Source: Varanus komodoensis (taxonomy: Eukaryota; Chordata; Lepidosauria; Squamata; Varanidae). Taken from it: a stretch of DNA of 64,000 nucleotides. A program made the position numbers and the translations under genes. Below are positions 57,665-64,000 of this stretch, piece by piece. The stretch covers positions 71,562,546 to 71,626,545 of the forward strand of contig NW_025335268.1 of NCBI RefSeq assembly GCF_004798865.1, in the 5' to 3' direction. The notes beneath the pieces are model-generated. The model was not told where the DNA came from and searched no databases. It worked only from the letters and a program-made list of their open reading frames with translations. How positions within the stretch are numbered: the stretch's first letter is position 1; each line of letters starts with the position of its first letter.

Positions 57665-60600
57665 GAGCCATTTTGTGAGACTGCCCACAGCACTCTCTTA
57701 AAATTTCACAGGTACCTACTGACCCAGACAGGTTGGCAACACCTGGGATATGGTGCATGCGGTAGGCTGAGAGGGCCTCTTCATATTTTCTTTGCCATTC
57801 CCAAATGTCTGGAGCCAATTCTACATAAGAGATATCGCTGAAGAATGAGAATGCTTTCTTCATGGCACCACCTCCCATTGTCCTTGCTGACTCTCTGTTC
57901 TTTGCTTTCTCACCCTCAAAGGGCTGAAATGTGCTGCGAAGAGGAGTTCAGTCTGTGGAGGGAGCTCTGAATGCGAGCTGTTTTTGTTTACCAGAGTGCC
58001 AAGCACTCCTGGGCTCACATCTTCTTGCAGCCTGCAGGGATCACTCTGGGAATCGCTTCAGGGAGCCAAGCTGACTCACCCGTCAAATCCCTCAGATTGT
58101 GGCAGCACAGGCTGACATTTCATTTCCTTCCTGAAAAAACTTGGATGCTTCTTTCTCTGTAAATCCTTTACTGGAAGTGTCAACAGCTTCCCTGGTCCTA
58201 CTTGCTTGGATGCCCTTCAGAGAGTGACACCTGAAGATGGAGCAGAATCCTTGGAGAGCTCCAACCAAGAATATTTACCTGACTTTTGCTCGCCTTGGCT
58301 GATTGGGATGGTTGAGGCCAGAACCAGTGGCATGTTTGGGCATTTGCTCTGGGCACATGCCCCCCCCCCCCCACACCAGCAGGACCCACATACTGGAGCT
58401 GATCCTCTTCTTCAATGAAGCCAACTTGTTCACTTGCTTCTTGCTCTGGTCCAGGAGATGGTGAAAGTGAGGAGTAGCAACTGCCTTGGCCTGTTTGCTC
58501 TCTGCATCTCTCTTTGCCAAGCAAGAATGATGGGAGAGAGAATAAGGAGCAGTGGCACTTCCAATGCTGATTTCACTAAATGAGCTCTACTGGAAGCTTG
58601 GTGAAGCGATAATTCAGGTTCGATTGATTGTGTCGTGAACTTCCCCAGTGTCCAAAAGTCAGAATAATTCCTTGGAGCCATGTCTAGGGTTCATGGCCTT
58701 CAGCTTGTTAGGAAGAGCACCAGAAAGAATTGCGTTGAGGCTGCTTTCCCCAAGTATATTCCTTAGATAAGAGCTGCTTTTGCTACGAGAATGGAAACTG
58801 TTTGCTTTACTGAGGCAGCTTCACCCCCTGCCCCACATCTCCCAGGAAGAGGGGGTTACAGCCTGTGCACACTGACAGTAGAGATATAGAGGGATCTGTT
58901 TTGGGGCTGGGAATCCATCGGTTTTCCTGAGCTGGGATCTCTTGACTCCAGTCTGCTTTGCAGTGGCCCTGAGTCCAAGTCCCTGCCTAGCATACCCACC
59001 TTTCACAGGGTGCCTGCAAGGACTTGAGCCCCAAACACGGCACAAGCAGGGTCCCTCTTCTATACCATGCAGGTGTGTGGTGCAGGTGTGTGGTGCTCCA
59101 CACAACCTCTGCCCAGGCGGCAGTGTGTCTTCACTGCCACCTGATGTGGAAGAGGGAGCTGCTTGGGCCAACTTTTTTCTGCCTTTACTAGGGCATGATC
59201 CAGCTCATGGCTTACCAGTGAGTAAACAAGCTTAGAATTGCAGTGCCCACGGCATAGCTGCTTTGATTCTGGAAGTGCTTCGGATGAAGCACTTCTCTTT
59301 TAATCGGTGCTATTGCCGACGTTATCAAGGGGAGGAAAACGAAAACAACGCTTTTGCATTCCCCAGGCACGGCACCTGAGGCTGGGCTGCGATCCAGGCA
59401 TGACTCGGTTCACCGTCAGCCTGAACCTTCCAGTAATCCTGTGTTATTGAATGTCATCACCTCCCCAGTTTGGGCAATGAGGCCCAAAGTAATAATGTTT
59501 GGAATTCAAACATGGATTAAGGAAAGGAGAGGATTGCAAGGGCATCAGCCTTGCTGTTACCCACCTAAGCAGCAAGCAATGAAGAAGCTCGTGCTTTGCC
59601 CCCAGGGTCAAGGTAACCGAGGGCCCATGTCTGGAAGGATGGTGGAACTGCGTGTGGGAAGAAAGAACAGGTTGAAGAAGGAAATATCTCTGAAGGCTGA
59701 GGTTAACCAGATGCATTTCTCCGCAAGGTGAAAGGGGAAGCAGAGCATTTAATTAAGTTGTGTGTGCTGGGGAATGGGGCTTATCAGAAAATAGAAATGA
59801 AATTAATTTGGGGGAAATGCATGGATTTTCCTAAAACAAACTTCCCTGCATTTTTACATATCCCAGATTGGATTTATGTCTTTCTTTCTTTATTCTCAGT
59901 CATAGGTGGCCCTAGATTTGGCTTCAGTTACTTACCTGGGAGGAATCTCACTGAACTCAATGGGACGCCATTCTGAGTTGGCATGTGTATGGGGTTAGAA
60001 AAATATTGGTTGAAGGGTTCATTCTGGCAAATTCATGCTTGATAGATTATTCCCTTAAAAATCTATCATCAAGACTATTTCATTATTATTTCTAAACATG
60101 TACCTACAGAACTCTGAATTTGCCAAAATTAGAAATGGACAATCTGAATTAGAAGTTGGTAATTTGTTAAGGAAAGGAAGATCATCACAAGCAGGGATAT
60201 GTGAAGAATTGATAGGGAGTTAAAATGCCAATAGATTTTGCAATTTAGATCCACAGATTCTGGTTTGTCAGCCAGGCAATAGCACTGACTCACAATGATG
60301 CGAGGCAAGCCATGGTTTCAGGCATCCTGAAAAAGAAAATGCTAAAGAAATGTGGGAAAATGGGGCGATTTGACCCCTTTGCATAATTTTGCACAAATTA
60401 CATGAATTATGGCATTTCCCATGTTTTGTGTAAAGCACACAGATCTTGTGTGAGTGTGCACATCAAGAAAGGCTTTGCAAACAGTGCTAGTTTCATGAAC
60501 ATATTGGGTGGCAGATTTACACAAAATATGCAAAAGATGGCAGTGTAAACTTTCCATACCGTCTTTTGCATCTTTTGGAAATTTCCTTTTTTCTTTTTTT

Positions 60601-60930
60601 TTAAAGAGTGCAGTCCGCAACCTGACTTAGAGATGGAAGCTGTCTCCCGTGCAGACTTTTTCCAATCCATAGAAGGGTTGCATCCTGCCCTGACAGCTTC
60701 AGTTGCAAGGCAGTAAAGAAACAGTCAATTAAACAAATGCATAAGCAGACAGGAATTCCACTGAGTTCAGCTGAACTCTTAGCATCAGCAAAACCCCAAT
60801 CATGAGCCTTTTCATTTGCACATGCTGCTTGAAGCACATGGCTGGAGATGTCAGGGGAGCCTGGAGCTTGCCATTTTGTCCTTCGTGCAAAATCTGTAAC
60901 GCTGGAAAATTAATATCTGCCCACCTGCCC
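57665..60930. other. 5' flank, unassigned
   Basis: No gene or repeat recognised in about 3.3 kb. A C run lies at 58360-58371 and a 13-bp tandem pair GCAGGTGTGTGGT at 59070-59095. Confidence 0.4.
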
Positions 60931-60934
60931 CATA

Positions 60935-61285
60935 AGATCTGGGGCAGACGCCCTTCTCTGGGAGCCCTCCATGAAGGAGATTAGGAGGGTGACAACCTGG
61001 AGAAAGGCCTTCTCTGCGGTGGCACCCCAATTGTGGAATTCACTCCTCAGAGAGGTTCGCCTGGCACTGTCACTTCATTCTTTTCGGCACCCGGCTAAAC
61101 CTTTTTATTCTCCCAATGTTTAAAGATTTGATTGCTTTAATTGGGGCTTTATTGTTGGTTGGAAATTTTATTAGGATGCTGTGTTTTATTTTATTTTATA
61201 TTGTTGTATTGTTAAACTGTCCTGAGACTATGGTAAGGGACAGTTTAGAAAAGTTTTAAATAAATACATCCATACATCCATATAG
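60935..61285 (+). repeat. L2 LINE 3' end
   Basis: GCCCTTCTCTGGGAGCCCTC, GGCCTTCTCTGCGGTGGCAC and GAGGTTCGCCTGGCACTGTC are close to the copy at 53690-54525. The end folds as AAACTGTCC / GGACAGTTT (61214-61246) and has a TACATCCA tail. The coding frame is interrupted. Confidence 0.85.
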
Positions 61286-61289
61286 GTGC

Positions 61290-62555
61290 TTCCTACTTGG
61301 ACCGGCAGCATTTCTCCAAAGTCTCAGCATGGTCAGCTGGTCTTTGGCAAACTGCATGTAAAGCGGCTGCCCCCTCATTCAAGGACACTCCTTTCTGTAG
61401 GACAGACAAGCCCCTAAATGATAGCTGAGGACCTCACATTCTGAAACTAAAATAAAGATGCTTATGCCATCTGGACAGATCCAGCATTTGTGAAGCAGAG
61501 ATATGGGGATACAAGGATTCAGAAAAGCCATCTCTCAAATTAACATATCGCCACGGGCTATTTCAGGCTTCTTTAATCTGTTCTTCCAAATTTGTACTGT
61601 TTTGCAAAAGCTGATTGCCATGGAAGTTAATAACAATCCAGCTATAAAAATTTACTTGGCTGCAGCTCGAGATTTTAAAAGAGTTCTTCTGTGTTATGCA
61701 CTCTTGGGCAATTGGGGGGGGGGGGGCAGCCCAGGGCACAACTCCCCACCATGGAGCAAAGAATGTTTTCCACCCACTTTAAAATAATAGTTAGCAGAGG
61801 ACTCTGAAGTTGTAAGTTTGCACTGATGCCTTTCTGCGTAAACACAATCTAGGTGCCAGACTGACATTCCATAGCCCACTGCTCTCTAACTTTACCTATC
61901 TGTTAACAGACTTGCTTGTGTAAAGGGGCATTTGCCAGAGTCGTCACTCTTTTTGTGGGGTGCCCCTATAATCCTGGGTGGCCTTCCCTTTCCCACAAGT
62001 GGGTAGCAGAGGCACAAGGCCTCCCCCTAAAGCCCCCCAAGAACAGGTAAAAAAGAGTGTTTGAGGGACTCTCCCTTCCAAGAAAGAGGTTTTTTGGAGT
62101 GCGTGGAAGCCCCAGCCATGGAGATGTACGTAGGAATCTGTGCTGGGGGTGGGAATCCTCACATTCCCCAGACACTGCTCCGCAGATTCCAGCCCGTTTT
62201 CTCAGTATTTCTGAGTACTCACTGCACTCTCCAGGAACTGAGTCCTGTGCAACCGGTCTTCTTCCACACACAGCCTTTGTCTGAGTTGCACATGGGAAAA
62301 AGTTGCCATTTACACCACCTGACTTCTGCAAGCACTCGCAGTCTTCCTCTGGTTTCTTTTTCCAAGGCAGAGCCAAGCACATGAGGAAGTCTGCAAACTG
62401 AAAAGAGACGGATTCTGGGAATCCATCTTTGAGAAGTTGCTAAACCTGAGGGAAGCCCCTGTGGAGAGGTGCTAAAGCTTGGTTTTCCCAAATTTTGGAG
62501 TGTGTCTGTCCCCACTAGAAGAGGGGATAAGCCCTCCCACTATCCCCAAGAGCTG
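61290..62555. other. 5' flank, unassigned
   Basis: Nothing recognised apart from a G run at 61714-61726. Confidence 0.4.
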
Positions 62556-62559
62556 CTTG

Positions 62560-62720
62560 GCTTTTTGACTTAACCATGGCTTATTTTGTTCTCTGCGTTT
62601 GGACAATGCAATAAGCCATGGTAGGTTTCTCAACTCGTGCTACAAGCCATGCAAAGGATGGGTTCTGACATCACGCTAAACCATGCCGGCTTCTAAACAC
62701 CATGACTTTATGCATTGCAC
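62560..62720. repeat. Palindrome-rich repeat (same family as 43405)
   Basis: TTAACCATGGCTTA, ATAAGCCATGGTAGG, ACAAGCCATGCAAAGG, CTAAACCATGCCGG, AACACCATGAC. Boundaries unclear. Confidence 0.4.
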
Positions 62721-62724
62721 AAAG

Positions 62725-64000
<1,276 letters not shown>

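Overview
The window looks like vertebrate, most probably squamate reptile, genomic DNA. It carries CR1, L2, L1 and BovB (RTE) LINE fragments side by side, tRNA-derived MIR-like SINEs, 5S-rRNA-derived SINE remnants and hAT DNA transposons. That mixture, with BovB together with many CR1 and L2 copies, is typical of lizards and snakes. There is no operon-like gene density. One host gene is split over almost the whole window, and everything else is intron, intergenic DNA or repeats.

The host gene lies on the minus strand and is the 5' part of a CD34/podocalyxin-family sialomucin, most likely PODXL. Four coding exons can be read directly: exon 1 (50757-50703, signal peptide, inside a CpG island), exon 2 (7272-6841, Ser/Thr/Pro-rich mucin), exon 3 (5069-4708, mucin) and exon 4 (2241-2170, start of the cysteine-bearing stalk). 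All three joins keep the reading frame at canonical GT-AG sites. They give 307 continuous codons with no stop. Intron 1 is about 43.4 kb, in line with the very long first intron of mammalian PODXL as I remember it. The remaining exons (rest of the stalk, transmembrane helix, cytoplasmic tail) were not found and presumably lie left of position 1.

Layout: 1-2169 is partial intron 4. 2170-7272 holds exons 4, 3 and 2, with a SINE, a 5S-like remnant, an L2 and a CR1 in the introns. 7273-50702 is intron 1. Its landmarks are a CR1 interrupted by an L1 with a target-site duplication (13365-15015), a BovB on each strand (24236-25068 and 40105-40830), a 735-bp hAT element with 8-bp target duplications (33751-34485) and a CR1 with a long ORF2 remnant (38640-39470). 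50590-51330 is the CpG-island promoter with a 100-base assembly gap. 51340-64000 is the 5' flank, with no gene recognised but an L2 with an uninterrupted 224-codon frame and several CR1 and L2 tails.

I saw no CRISPR array, prokaryotic system or endogenous retrovirus. The points most worth a second look are the divergent PODXL ectodomain, the CTG-coded signal peptide, the nested L1-in-CR1 insertion, the hAT element with a transposase remnant, the paired changes in the L2 3' stem-loops, and an unassigned repeat family built on AAACCATGGTTT palindromes.
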